From G039029935 sp039029935 (GTDB lineage Bacteria; Chloroflexota; Anaerolineae; Caldilineales; Caldilineaceae), in assembly GCA_039029935.1 (NCBI GenBank), contig JBCCFC010000114.1, forward strand, positions 1 to 16,810: 16,810 nucleotides of DNA, in the 5' to 3' direction. Positions 9,659-16,810 of the stretch are shown in pieces. A program made the translations under genes and the position numbers. Below the pieces are notes generated by a model. That model saw only the letters and a list, made by a program, of their open reading frames with translations. It was not told the DNA's origin and searched no databases. Numbering within the stretch: the first letter of the stretch is position 1; each line of letters opens with the position of its first letter.

Positions 9659-11341
9659 TTACATCCCAAAGACAAGGATTGGTTTTGTGTTATAGGTTCT
9701 GTTTTCGATGAAGATTTTATCATCCCAAGAGCGTTTCTGGACGCTGCGATCAAAGATCAACAGATAGCCTTCCTCGGCATCGCTACGGTCCATGTACCAC
9801 CATGTTTGTTCCAGCCCTTCTGTAATTGTTTCCTCTAAATCACCATAACGAATCTTGAGTTCGATGACAATTTTCTGCATATCGGTCAGGGTATGGTATG
9901 CCCACTCATGGCTTTCTTTTTGTGGTTGATCTTGGGGTTGGATGGGCCATTCAACATACAGATCAGTTCGTCTCCGTCCACGCCCATACTCACGCTCAAT
10001 CCGACCACCACCATTGACAATACGCTGCAAAAACGCCTGCATGAGCAACTGCGGCCCCGCCTCTTTGTAATTAAATCGCTCCACCCAAGATTCTGAATGA
10101 CGGCGGAAGAATGCCTGAAACTCCGTCAGCAGTTTGGGCATATCCAGCCGCCCATCCTCATCGACATACCACGCGGTTTCTTCAACAATCGTTTCTTGTG
10201 TGCCATAGTTTAATTCACGTGGGATGATTTCGTTGTAAATGGGGTTGGCAATCTGAAATTGCTTTCCAACTTTGCGAATCAACCCTAAGTCACGAACATA
10301 GATAATGTTATCGTTTTCAACACTCTCTGGCTCACCATCACCAGCCAACATCGGCTCGATGACATCCTTCACACGGGGTTCCTTCAATTTATCGGTTAGT
10401 TGATCCAGATGTGTGTCCCGTCTGAGAATCAGCCGCTCTTTTGCAATGTGTACCATATCTTCCGTGATAGCAATAGACCTGTCTCGGTTTTCTCTCATTT
10501 CATACGTCAACTCGTAGGCCATTGCATTGACCAACCAAGGCTGTCCCTGTGTCAGATGCCACGCCAAATTGATAGCGTTCTCATGAAAAATCTGCCCAGT
10601 TGTATCGGTATGTTGTTGATAGAGCGTTGCAACCTCATTCTTGGTAAAGTCACCCATGCGCAGTGATTTGGCTTTGATGTTAAAGGCACTGCCACCCGTA
10701 ATCACAGTTTTTTCACGGCTAGAGTGGATACGGTAATCGCGGACATCGCGGACACCGCAAAGAATAATACTGTGTGGAAACCCTTTCGGACGGCGCGCAT
10801 AGCCAGCGCGTAGCTGACGCAATGTTGAGATGAGTGTATCGCCGACAAGCGCGTCAACCTCGTCAAGCATCAATACGATGGGTTTAGGGCTGACCGCAGC
10901 CCACAGTGTTAATAACGTTTGCAAGGCGCTATCTTCACCATATTCCTCTAAAATTGAAGCTCGGTTTTCTTGAACAAACTTTGTCGGTAGATGAAGCAAC
11001 TCCTCCTGTGAAATTGCGCTAAGAATGGCGCGGATACCTCTGTAAACATCCTCGCGTGCTGTTTGTGCCGTCTCAATATTGACATACAACGCCTGATATC
11101 GTCCCTGCTGATTGAGATAGTCCATCAGTGTCATCATGAAGGTGGTCTTGCCCACTTGACGCGGGGCATGAAGGATAAAATATTTTCGGGCATGAATCAG
11201 CCCCAAAACTTCGTCGAGGTTAAACCGTTCAAGTGGTGGTAGATAATAATGAATGTCGGTCTGTATTGGACCTGCGGTATTGAAAAAACGGTCAACGAGT
11301 GTCATACGAATCTCTCTTTCAGCCATATCAGGCTCTCTCAT
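9659..11341 (-). CDS. AAA ATPase with C-terminal PD-(D/E)XK nuclease-like domain
   Basis: A 560-aa protein. After a family-typical opening (RFFNTAGP, 18-25) comes a P-loop ATPase: Walker A HAPRQVGKTT (58-67), Walker B IVLMLDEVD (155-163) and a sensor-like strand ILCGVRDVRDYRI (193-205). A winged-helix-like middle follows (about 310-375). The C-terminal region (about 400-545) carries TDLYVEW (D460), IVIELKI (E494, K496) and EQTWWYMD (Q512), the spacing of a PD-(D/E)XK nuclease core. Related ATPase-nuclease fusions are widespread and multicopy in bacteria, and their role is poorly known. I do not claim a specific function. M1, M6 (11326) and M13 (11305) are all possible starts. M1 has no ribosome-binding site, while M6 and M13 are preceded by AGAGAG-like sequence. 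It has its own promoter and is read in the same direction as the kinase gene upstream of it. Confidence 0.92.
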   Translation of the reverse strand: MREPDMAEREIRMTLVDRFFNTAGPIQTDIHYYLPPLERFNLDEVLGLIHARKYFILHAPRQVGKTTFMMTLMDYLNQQGRYQALYVNIETAQTAREDVYRGIRAILSAISQEELLHLPTKFVQENRASILEEYGEDSALQTLLTLWAAVSPKPIVLMLDEVDALVGDTLISTLRQLRAGYARRPKGFPHSIILCGVRDVRDYRIHSSREKTVITGGSAFNIKAKSLRMGDFTKNEVATLYQQHTDTTGQIFHENAINLAWHLTQGQPWLVNAMAYELTYEMRENRDRSIAITEDMVHIAKERLILRRDTHLDQLTDKLKEPRVKDVIEPMLAGDGEPESVENDNIIYVRDLGLIRKVGKQFQIANPIYNEIIPRELNYGTQETIVEETAWYVDEDGRLDMPKLLTEFQAFFRRHSESWVERFNYKEAGPQLLMQAFLQRIVNGGGRIEREYGRGRRRTDLYVEWPIQPQDQPQKESHEWAYHTLTDMQKIVIELKIRYGDLEETITEGLEQTWWYMDRSDAEEGYLLIFDRSVQKRSWDDKIFIENRTYNTKPILVFGM

Positions 11342-11365
11342 CCGAACAAGTTATCGGTAGAGCGT

Positions 11366-11394
11366 ATCATATCCCAAAACGCACACAATGGCAA
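11366..11394 (-). promoter_or_regulatory. Sigma70-type promoter of the ATPase-nuclease gene
   Basis: On the minus strand TTGCCA (11389-11394) and TATGAT (11366-11371) each match the sigma70 consensus at 5 of 6 bases, with an ideal 17-bp spacer. Transcription would start near 11359. That gives an 18-nt leader to M1, or about 33 nt to M6. This is the best promoter match I found in the window, and it implies the gene can be expressed independently of the kinase gene at 11649-15611. Confidence 0.6.
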
Positions 11395-11403
11395 CAGTTG
11401 GCA

Positions 11404-11434
<31 letters not shown>

Positions 11435-11436
11435 AA

Positions 11437-11468
11437 CCCGACCGCCTGTTGTGGGCGGTTCAAACGGG
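11437..11468 (-). terminator. GC-rich hairpin, possible weak terminator
   Basis: CCCG (11437-11440) pairs with CGGG (11465-11468), and ACCGCC (11441-11446) with GGCGGT (11454-11459), leaving a 7-nt loop and a 5-nt bulge (TCAAA). Read on the minus strand it lies after the kinase gene that ends at 11649 and before the nuclease-gene promoter. It could end the kinase transcript, but the following bases (TTACTATTC) are not a proper U tract, so any termination would be weak or factor-dependent. It may instead be the first hairpin of the structured element. Confidence 0.35.
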
Positions 11469-11587
11469 AAGAAACAAGTGATAGAGTCGTACTCGTAGAG
11501 GTTTGATATATCAAACTCGCACTAGCTCAATGTGCCAAATTAGTGCATATAGAGAATTGTATTTCATACTAAAAATTCTTGTTTCTT
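11437..11587. other. Five-hairpin structured element, candidate ncRNA or miniature mobile element
   Basis: This non-coding core of the 307-bp gap is almost entirely self-complementary. After the GC-rich hairpin at 11437-11468, a perfect 10-bp stem (AAGAAACAAG at 11469-11478 with CTTGTTTCTT at 11578-11587) encloses four local hairpins. They are GAGT-CGT-ACTC (11484-11494); the perfect 16-bp palindrome GTTTGATATATCAAAC (11501-11516), extendable to GAG/CTC around one bulged G; GCACTA with TAGTGC (11519-11524 and 11541-11546); and AGAATT-GTAT with ATAC and AATTCT (11553-11579, with a 4-nt bulge). The layout is a multi-branched junction closed by one stem. The interior is AT-rich and I see no plausible reading frame. 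It is flanked by GTGAATA heptamers on both sides. I cannot match it to a known RNA family, and no obvious target-site duplication is visible. Confidence 0.55.
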
Positions 11588-11590
11588 AGG

Positions 11591-11675
11591 AGTGAATAGT
11601 GAACAATCAACTTTCAACTTTCAACTTTCAACTTTCAACTTTCAACTTTCAACTTTCAACTTTCAACTCTTCAAC
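11591..11675. repeat. Composite GTGAATA / TTTCAAC array ending the second kinase gene
   Basis: Two GTGAA(TA)-type units and a linker (identical over 21 bases to 9606-9626) lead into eight exact TTTCAAC heptamers (11612-11667) and one TCTTCAAC octamer (11668-11675). On the minus strand the heptamer reads GTTGAAA. The stop codon of the kinase gene (11649-11651) and its last few codons (encoding EELKVES) are inside the array, so changes in copy number or slippage would alter the protein's C-terminus. Confidence 0.92.
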
Positions 11676-14600
11676 TCTTCTCAAAATTTCCCGATTCTCC
11701 GGCACATTCTCCAAAAACGATTGTCGCCATTCAGGATTCTCAATATAGCCAGCGTGTGTTTGTAGATGCTGATGGGCAATCGCCAAAACATCATCGGCAC
11801 GGTTGTCATCCAGCGCAAGAAGAACGTCATGACACATCAAATGCAGACGCAGGGGACTGGCACTGTCAATCTGTGGCTGTAACGTTGCTAGGTAGTCAAG
11901 GCAGGGTTCGATATCGAGGAGACTGACCTCGACAGAGCGTAGAACCTGTCCCCAAACAACCCCCATCAGGCTCTCATAGTACTCATGAGGGTAGTACTCA
12001 CGAGGATAGTTATCTGGCTCTTGTTGTGTATCTTCTATCTCTTGGTATTCGATAAACTCGTCGAACGCCATCTGATAGGTGTGTGCCATTGTCTCATAAT
12101 CATCCAGATGGTAGGCAATCCACCCCAGTTTGTTTTGTACAGCGAAAACTGTGCTTTCATCGTTTTTCTTTGGTGGATGAAGCGTCAGTGCCTCCGCAAA
12201 GCTGACCCGTGCATCTTGATACGCACCTTGTGCGATCAGATAATTGCCCATCCGGTCGAGAGCGTTACACAGGTCGAAGGGGGTGCCAAATTGTCGATGC
12301 AAATCCACAGCGGATGCCAAGAAAGGGTGTGCATGGTCATATTGACCAACGAATGTCATAATTTGCCCAACATTCATGAGATTATCTGCTTCCAACACTG
12401 GAGAACCTACTTCTTGCCCAAGGCGCAGGCTTTGTTCAAAGTGGTACAGTGCCTGGGTATAGACACCAACACGTGGACGTAAGGTAAATCCAAGATTCAG
12501 ATGGGCAACGAGTTGACCATGAGTTGATCCAATTTCCTGATACATATTCAAACACGTTGTGAAGTTTTGATAGCCCTCATCAAGCTGACCATGCAGACAG
12601 GCTTCTACCCCCAAATTCATGTGTATGTCACCAATCCCCTCTTTGTCGCCAATACGCTCATAGATTGCCAGCGCTTTTTCATAGTATAATTTGGCGGCAG
12701 CAGATTGATTGTACAGAGAGTAAATGGTGCCCATATCGTTGAATGCTCGGCTTTCGCCCCGCCTATCTCCAATCTTCTGGAACAACGCTAAACTTTGTTC
12801 CGCATAGGTCATTGCATCCACCTGTTGAGCGGTGTCTCTGGCAAGCTCCCCCAAACGCTGCAACGTTGCGGCTGTGCCTTGCATATTATCCATTGATTGA
12901 TACATATGGAGACTTTGGGTTAAGTGTTTGAATGCTTGCTCATTATGGTTTTGTCCTTTTGCGATGCCGCCTAATGCATGGACCAAATGCGCAACTTCTT
13001 CATGGGCGTCAATCTCTTGTGCCGTCTGCAAGGCAGCGGTTACGATGGTACGCGCGTCATCGAACGCACCTTGGTTAACCAAAATTTCGACATACACACG
13101 CTGTGCAATCACGACCAACAGAGGGACACCAGTCTCTTGTGCAACCTGAATCGCCTGTTGCGCATAGGTGACAGCATCAGTGAACTCACCCAGTTTATGG
13201 GCGTGGCCAGCTTGGCGTCGGGCAATCTCGGACAGCCGCGTGGGCTGCCCAAAGGCATCAGCCAGTTTACGCAATTCATCCAAATCATTTTGTTGCACAT
13301 CTGTTTGGTCTGATAGACTGTAGACCTGTTCACGTGCCAGCAGTGTCTCAAAACACATCTCGGTCTTGCGCTGTTCATCAATCTCAAGCATATCGATCAG
13401 TTCATAGGCTTTGGTCAAATAGGTAATGGCATCAGTATTGGCGTATTGGTCTGCCGCATAGGTCCCCGCAAGATGGGCATAGGTGTATTCTTTGGCCGGA
13501 TCGCCAGCATGTCGCCAATGAACCATGAGTTGCGCCGCATACACGGGGTTATTTGGATAGCAAGTTTCGATGGCCTCGGCAACGGCTTGATGATGGTGTT
13601 TGCGTATTTCTATCGGCATTACGGCCAACAACCCATCGCGAATCTTGGCATGTTGAAAGCGCCATGTATCGTCCACGACTTCCAGCACGGCAGCATCCGC
13701 ACAGGCCGATAGCCAACGGTCGAGGGCCACATCGGGCACAAGCCACGCCATGAGACGTAGGTCCACATTGCGCCCAGCAACAGCAGCCAGTTGTAAGAGG
13801 TGTTGGTCGCTCTGTGGCACACGGTCCAGCCTGCGTTCGACAATACTCTGGATACCGTTGGGCAGCAGGGTTTCGGGCAGTGACATCTCCCCGATATAGC
13901 GTAGCCCACCAATCTTTTCGGCAAGCGCACGGATGACCTCGACTGCAAAGAAGGCATTGCCCTCGGTTTCGCGCTGGAGGAGTTGGAGAATGTCGGGGCG
14001 TTGTCCGATGTCGCCAAGCATTGCGGTTGACAGTTGGGTCATATTCTGTGCTGTCAAACGCGAGAGCGGTATCGACTTCATGCCAGATAACGTTTGCGCC
14101 AACGCTGGGCGTTCGTCATTGCGGTAGGTTCCGACCACCAAGAGGGCATGTTGCTCGATTTCATGGAGCAGATAGGGGAGTACGGCCAATCCCGCTTCGG
14201 CCCAATGGAGGTCTTCCATGATGAGGAGTAACGGCTGCTGTGCCTCTTTGAATAAAGCTGCAATCGTCGAAAAGAGACGAATTTGCGCCGTTTCCCCATC
14301 CAGTTGTGGTGCGGGTGGAATATCCCGGTCCAATAATTGTGCGATATCGGGGACGATGGGCAAAAGGACCCCTGCATCCAAATCGGTGACATTGGGCAAG
14401 GTTAAAATCAAATGGCGCAGCGGCTGTCGCCACAGTTCATAGATACTGCCAGACCCTGTTTCACTGGCCTGCCCCACCAACACTAAAAATCCACTCACCA
14501 ATGCCTGCGTGCGTACTTCGCGCAACAAACGTGATTTACCAACACCACTTTCACCCCCTACAAGCCACGCTGAACCGTGCCCCTCTTCCGTCGCCTGTAG

Positions 14601-15611
14601 CGCGTCCACAAGCTCTGCCATTTCTGTCTCACGGCCCACAAAGGTGGCTGCTTGCAGATAACTTTCACGGACAGCCTCGGTCTCAGGCACGTCAATGACA
14701 GGAATACCATCAACAGCACTCTCACCAGCGCTCACCTGCGCCATCTGCAACGACAGCAGCACATCGCTGGCACTCGCATAGCGCGCTCCTGGCTCTTTTG
14801 CCAGCAACTTCTGGACAACTGGCTCTAGCGATGCAGGTATATTGCCCAAGTTTGGCAGTTCATATAACACTCTATCTAAAAAGGCGTAGTCAAAGGGCAG
14901 AAAAGGATGGCGGCCTGTCAACAGCTCGGTCATCAAAACACCAACGGCATAAAGGTCAGCCGCCGCGCTATAGGGATATCCCTCAAAGAGTTCTGGCGCC
15001 ATATAGGGTGGTGTCCCTGCCGAAGAACTGCCCTGTTCGTCTGAGGTTGCTGCCAGCCCAAAGTCAAGTAGACGCACATCGCCATGCTGCACCAACACAT
15101 TGGCCGGTTTGAGGTCACGATGCAGTACCCCGCGTCGATGGAGATAGGCAAGGGCTTCGAGTATCTGTTGGATCAGGTTGAGCTTGACTGTGAGTGGTTT
15201 GTCCTGTGCTGCGGCCAAAACATTCAACTCATCGTCAAGGTAGGTCATGGTGAAGAAGGGTTGACGTTTTGCCTCAGCGCTATCCTCTGGTTGCGCTGCC
15301 ACAGAAACACCGACAGGAACACCCACAGGCACACCAAACCCATAATCGAGTACACTGATGATGTGTGGATGGCGTAACCCTGCCAGAATCTGGAACTCAT
15401 AGGCCAATGCCAGATGGAGGTCCTCTTCTGAGACACCGCTGGCGGTGAGGGTCTGCTTGGACACCTGTGTCACCCGCTTGAGCGCAACAGTCTCCCCCGT
15501 GAGCCGGTCGGTCGCACGGTACACAACACCCATACCCCCCTGTCCCAGTTTTTCCTGTAGCCGATAGCGACTATTATAGTTTATTTCAAGATTCATTTCA
15601 TTTGTTATCAT
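11649..15611 (-). CDS. Second Ser/Thr kinase-ATPase-TPR signalling protein
   Basis: A 1320-aa paralogue of the kinase at 6192-9614. The kinase domain (about 16-290) keeps GQGGMG (23-28), K45, E72, HRDLKPAN (164-171, D166), DFG (183-185) and APE (205-207). The ATPase (about 324-680) has Walker A GGESGVGKS (352-360) and Walker B LLIMEDLHWAE (D467). TPR repeats run from about 700 to 1190 with clear units such as AFNDMGTIYSLYNQSAAAKL (956-975). The protein ends with WRQSFLENVPENREIL (1295-1310), a closing motif shared with many TPR regulators. An insertion after DYGF (93-115) contains GVPVGVPVGVSV, absent from the first kinase. The likely role is a cytoplasmic receptor kinase whose ATPase/TPR module senses an unknown signal. 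The start is supported by the matching MITNE/MMTNA context, with no ribosome-binding site. Unlike the first kinase, the TPR half is not AT-rich (52% GC at 12841-12900). Confidence 0.95.
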   Translation of the reverse strand: MITNEMNLEINYNSRYRLQEKLGQGGMGVVYRATDRLTGETVALKRVTQVSKQTLTASGVSEEDLHLALAYEFQILAGLRHPHIISVLDYGFGVPVGVPVGVSVAAQPEDSAEAKRQPFFTMTYLDDELNVLAAAQDKPLTVKLNLIQQILEALAYLHRRGVLHRDLKPANVLVQHGDVRLLDFGLAATSDEQGSSSAGTPPYMAPELFEGYPYSAAADLYAVGVLMTELLTGRHPFLPFDYAFLDRVLYELPNLGNIPASLEPVVQKLLAKEPGARYASASDVLLSLQMAQVSAGESAVDGIPVIDVPETEAVRESYLQAATFVGRETEMAELVDALQATEEGHGSAWLVGGESGVGKSRLLREVRTQALVSGFLVLVGQASETGSGSIYELWRQPLRHLILTLPNVTDLDAGVLLPIVPDIAQLLDRDIPPAPQLDGETAQIRLFSTIAALFKEAQQPLLLIMEDLHWAEAGLAVLPYLLHEIEQHALLVVGTYRNDERPALAQTLSGMKSIPLSRLTAQNMTQLSTAMLGDIGQRPDILQLLQRETEGNAFFAVEVIRALAEKIGGLRYIGEMSLPETLLPNGIQSIVERRLDRVPQSDQHLLQLAAVAGRNVDLRLMAWLVPDVALDRWLSACADAAVLEVVDDTWRFQHAKIRDGLLAVMPIEIRKHHHQAVAEAIETCYPNNPVYAAQLMVHWRHAGDPAKEYTYAHLAGTYAADQYANTDAITYLTKAYELIDMLEIDEQRKTEMCFETLLAREQVYSLSDQTDVQQNDLDELRKLADAFGQPTRLSEIARRQAGHAHKLGEFTDAVTYAQQAIQVAQETGVPLLVVIAQRVYVEILVNQGAFDDARTIVTAALQTAQEIDAHEEVAHLVHALGGIAKGQNHNEQAFKHLTQSLHMYQSMDNMQGTAATLQRLGELARDTAQQVDAMTYAEQSLALFQKIGDRRGESRAFNDMGTIYSLYNQSAAAKLYYEKALAIYERIGDKEGIGDIHMNLGVEACLHGQLDEGYQNFTTCLNMYQEIGSTHGQLVAHLNLGFTLRPRVGVYTQALYHFEQSLRLGQEVGSPVLEADNLMNVGQIMTFVGQYDHAHPFLASAVDLHRQFGTPFDLCNALDRMGNYLIAQGAYQDARVSFAEALTLHPPKKNDESTVFAVQNKLGWIAYHLDDYETMAHTYQMAFDEFIEYQEIEDTQQEPDNYPREYYPHEYYESLMGVVWGQVLRSVEVSLLDIEPCLDYLATLQPQIDSASPLRLHLMCHDVLLALDDNRADDVLAIAHQHLQTHAGYIENPEWRQSFLENVPENREILRRVEELKVES
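15300..15335 (-). repeat. In-frame 12-bp triplicated repeat inside the kinase domain
   Basis: Three codon-aligned 12-bp units (GGTGTGCCTGTG, GGTGTTCCTGTC, GGTGTTTCTGTG) encode GVPV, GVPV and GVSV at residues 93-104 of the second kinase. They lie in a loop between the DYGF strand and RQPFFTMTYL. The first kinase has only FDEE between the same landmarks. The frame is kept, so this is a local expansion in a surface loop and not a disruption. Confidence 0.85.
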
Positions 15612-15617
15612 GACACT

Positions 15618-15644
15618 ATTTTAAATTAATGTTGCAGGTTGCAA
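15618..15644 (-). promoter_or_regulatory. Putative leaderless promoter of the second kinase gene
   Basis: On the minus strand TAAAAT (15618-15623) ends exactly 6 nt before the ATG at 15611. TTGCAA (15639-15644) is a possible -35 box, though its 15-nt spacer is short. The spacing would place the transcript start at the initiation codon, as in the first kinase gene. The -35 box overlaps the edge of the repeat array. The gene could also be co-transcribed from the TPR gene upstream. Confidence 0.3.
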
Positions 15645-15795
15645 GGTTGAAAAGTTGAAGGGTTGAAAGGTTGAAGGGTTGAAGCGGTAGAGCGATGGAG
15701 CGTTGAAGCGGTAGAGCAATGGAGCGTTGAAGCGGTGGAGCGTTGAAGCGTTGTCAACTTTCAACTTTCAACCCTTCAACCTTTCAACCTTTCAA
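15631..15795. repeat. Inverted GTTGAA arrays around an octamer repeat
   Basis: The spacer between the two minus-strand TPR genes is almost all repeat. GTTGAA-type units run forward at about 15646-15683 and in reverse orientation at about 15753-15795. Within these, 22 bases at 15662-15683 are an exact inverted copy of 15767-15788. The 83-bp centre includes octamers ending mostly in AGC (15678-15749): GTTGAAGC, GGTAGAGC, GATGGAGC, GTTGAAGC, GGTAGAGC, AATGGAGC, GTTGAAGC, GGTGGAGC, GTTGAAGC. The right arm encodes the last codons and stop (15776-15778) of the upstream TPR gene. As RNA or single-stranded DNA the arms could form a long hairpin in front of the kinase gene. Confidence 0.88.
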
Positions 15796-16810
15796 CTTCC
15801 TCAAGTATCGCACGATTCACCGCCACATTATGCAGGAAGGAGTCTCTCAAGGTCTCATCCGTCAATTCATCGGCCAATTGCAGCAGTTGTTGATGGGTCT
15901 GGCGCAGCAGGTCATCGGCTCTGGGGTCATCGACCATCCGCAACACCTGATAGCAGACCCAATGGGGCCAGAATAGTTCGCGGCCAGAGGGTTCATGCGC
16001 TTCTGCTATCAAGTAGGGATAGAGCCACGTGACATGGGTGAGTGCCTTGGCAATGGGATGGCTTCTGTTGAGCGTTGAGCTGCGAACAGTTCTCTGTGCC
16101 AACCGCCCCTTCTGCATCTGCATTCGATAGCCAACTTCCGCCAAGCCTGTGCGGGGTGCAATCTGCAACGCTTGATTTTGCTGGGGTGTCACTTGCACCA
16201 ATGCCTGCTCAAAGGCGGTCTGTGCCTCCGTCAACATATTGCCTGTCACACAGGCATACCCCATCGCCATGTAGCCCCGTAAACGCTGATTGGGGGCGAT
16301 GGTTGCATGTAGGGATAACATCTTCTGTGCCAATGTTGTTCCCCGTTCGGCATCGCCTTGCAAAGAGGCAGCGATACTCAGATTATTCAGTATAAGGTAG
16401 TGCAGATTGGGGTCGGCCAGCACCTCATCATTTGTCTGCAATGGCCCCATACACTGGTGTACCTGTCCATATTGTCCCAAGGTGTTACAAGCGGAGGCAA
16501 GGGCGGTATGCGTGTAATGTTGACGATACTCATGCCCCAACTGGCGATGGATCTCAAGCGCGGCTTGGAGATAGGTGACACGTTGGACCGCCGTTGTTCC
16601 ATGCAGGGTCTCGCCAAGAATGGTGAGCGTCTCTGCCTCGCCAACACGATCACGCAGTTGTTGACGGATGCGCAACGATTCTTGCAAATAAGGCATAATG
16701 CGCTCATTGCCGCGCCGATAGGAGGTCAACAGCACACCCATCTCATAGAGCATCTCGGCCTCACCCCAGCGGTTGCCACTCTGCCGATAATGGTTCAGCG
16801 CACGCTCGCC
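15776..16810 (-). CDS. TPR protein C-terminal part, probable third receptor of the family (partial)
   Basis: The reading frame is open from the window edge. The codons before the first in-window ATG (16753) encode a normal TPR stretch (ALNHYRQSGNRWGEAE), so that ATG is internal and the gene continues beyond 16810. The visible 344 residues are TPR-type helical repeats (for example MPYLQESLRIRQQLRDRVGE, then YLQAALEIHRQLGHEYRQHY). The protein ends with LRDSFLHNVAVNRAILEEVERLKG, clearly related to the end of the kinase at 11649-15611 (WRQSFLENVPENREILRRVEELK). A kinase-ATPase-TPR protein is therefore likely. The kinase part is not in view, and a TPR-linked cyclase or transcriptional activator would end similarly. 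The gene is read toward the second kinase gene, 164 bp away, across a repeat-filled spacer. Its last codons come from that repeat. Confidence 0.85.
   Translation of the reverse strand, partial: GERALNHYRQSGNRWGEAEMLYEMGVLLTSYRRGNERIMPYLQESLRIRQQLRDRVGEAETLTILGETLHGTTAVQRVTYLQAALEIHRQLGHEYRQHYTHTALASACNTLGQYGQVHQCMGPLQTNDEVLADPNLHYLILNNLSIAASLQGDAERGTTLAQKMLSLHATIAPNQRLRGYMAMGYACVTGNMLTEAQTAFEQALVQVTPQQNQALQIAPRTGLAEVGYRMQMQKGRLAQRTVRSSTLNRSHPIAKALTHVTWLYPYLIAEAHEPSGRELFWPHWVCYQVLRMVDDPRADDLLRQTHQQLLQLADELTDETLRDSFLHNVAVNRAILEEVERLKG

Noticed and set aside
11441..11475. tRNA T-arm (GGTTCAAAC next to GC-rich stem)
   Set aside because: The bases around TTCAAAC do not form the required 5-bp T stem, and no acceptor or anticodon arm can be drawn.
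11469..11587. Retron ncRNA (inverted repeats enclosing several hairpins)
   Set aside because: No reverse transcriptase gene is in the window and the ATPase-nuclease next to it is not a retron partner I can recognise.
11591..11675. CRISPR array
   Set aside because: The 7-8 bp units are directly adjacent with no unique spacers, and there are no cas genes. These are simple tandem repeats.

Overview
The window (about 50% GC) most resembles a member of the Chloroflexota, with filamentous cyanobacteria as the main alternative. This is inferred from three things: giant Ser/Thr kinase-ATPase-TPR proteins, a secreted SdrD-B/DUF11 protein ending in the short YLPVVRK-type tail often seen on Chloroflexota exported proteins, and intergenic DNA filled with 7-8 bp tandem repeats. 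No taxonomic marker gene is present.

Layout. Positions 1-175 hold a perfect 21-bp palindrome and the poorly defined 5' end of a large gene. 176-6055 (+) encodes a 1959-aa exported adhesin-like or surface protein with no recognisable signal peptide. A strong intrinsic terminator (6090-6131) closes it. 6192-9614 (+) encodes a 1140-aa Ser/Thr kinase + STAND-like ATPase + TPR protein. It converges on 9659-11341 (-), a 560-aa AAA ATPase fused to a PD-(D/E)XK nuclease-like domain, which has its own good sigma70-type promoter. The 307-bp gap 11342-11648 holds that promoter, two heptamer arrays and a compact element of five hairpins. 11649-15611 (-) is a second, paralogous kinase-ATPase-TPR protein (1320 aa). 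A 164-bp repeat-packed spacer separates it from 15776-16810 (-), the C-terminal part of a third TPR protein that runs off the window and shares the C-terminal motif of the two kinases.

How it works together. The two complete kinases keep all catalytic residues of both the kinase and the P-loop ATPase. Their first ~680 residues are closely related while their TPR halves differ in length and sequence. This is the architecture of a PknK/STAND-type signal receptor, in which a conserved transducer is joined to a variable sensor. The two kinase genes also share the same start context: a -10-like hexamer exactly 6 nt before ATG and no Shine-Dalgarno sequence, suggesting leaderless mRNAs. The three TPR genes all end inside short tandem repeats that supply their last codons and stop codons. 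The nuclease-ATPase lies between the two kinases, but nothing in the sequence proves a functional link. A role in signalling or in cell defence is speculation.

The most unusual items are the five-hairpin element at 11437-11587, the repeat arrays that form gene ends, and the paralogous kinase/TPR cluster itself.
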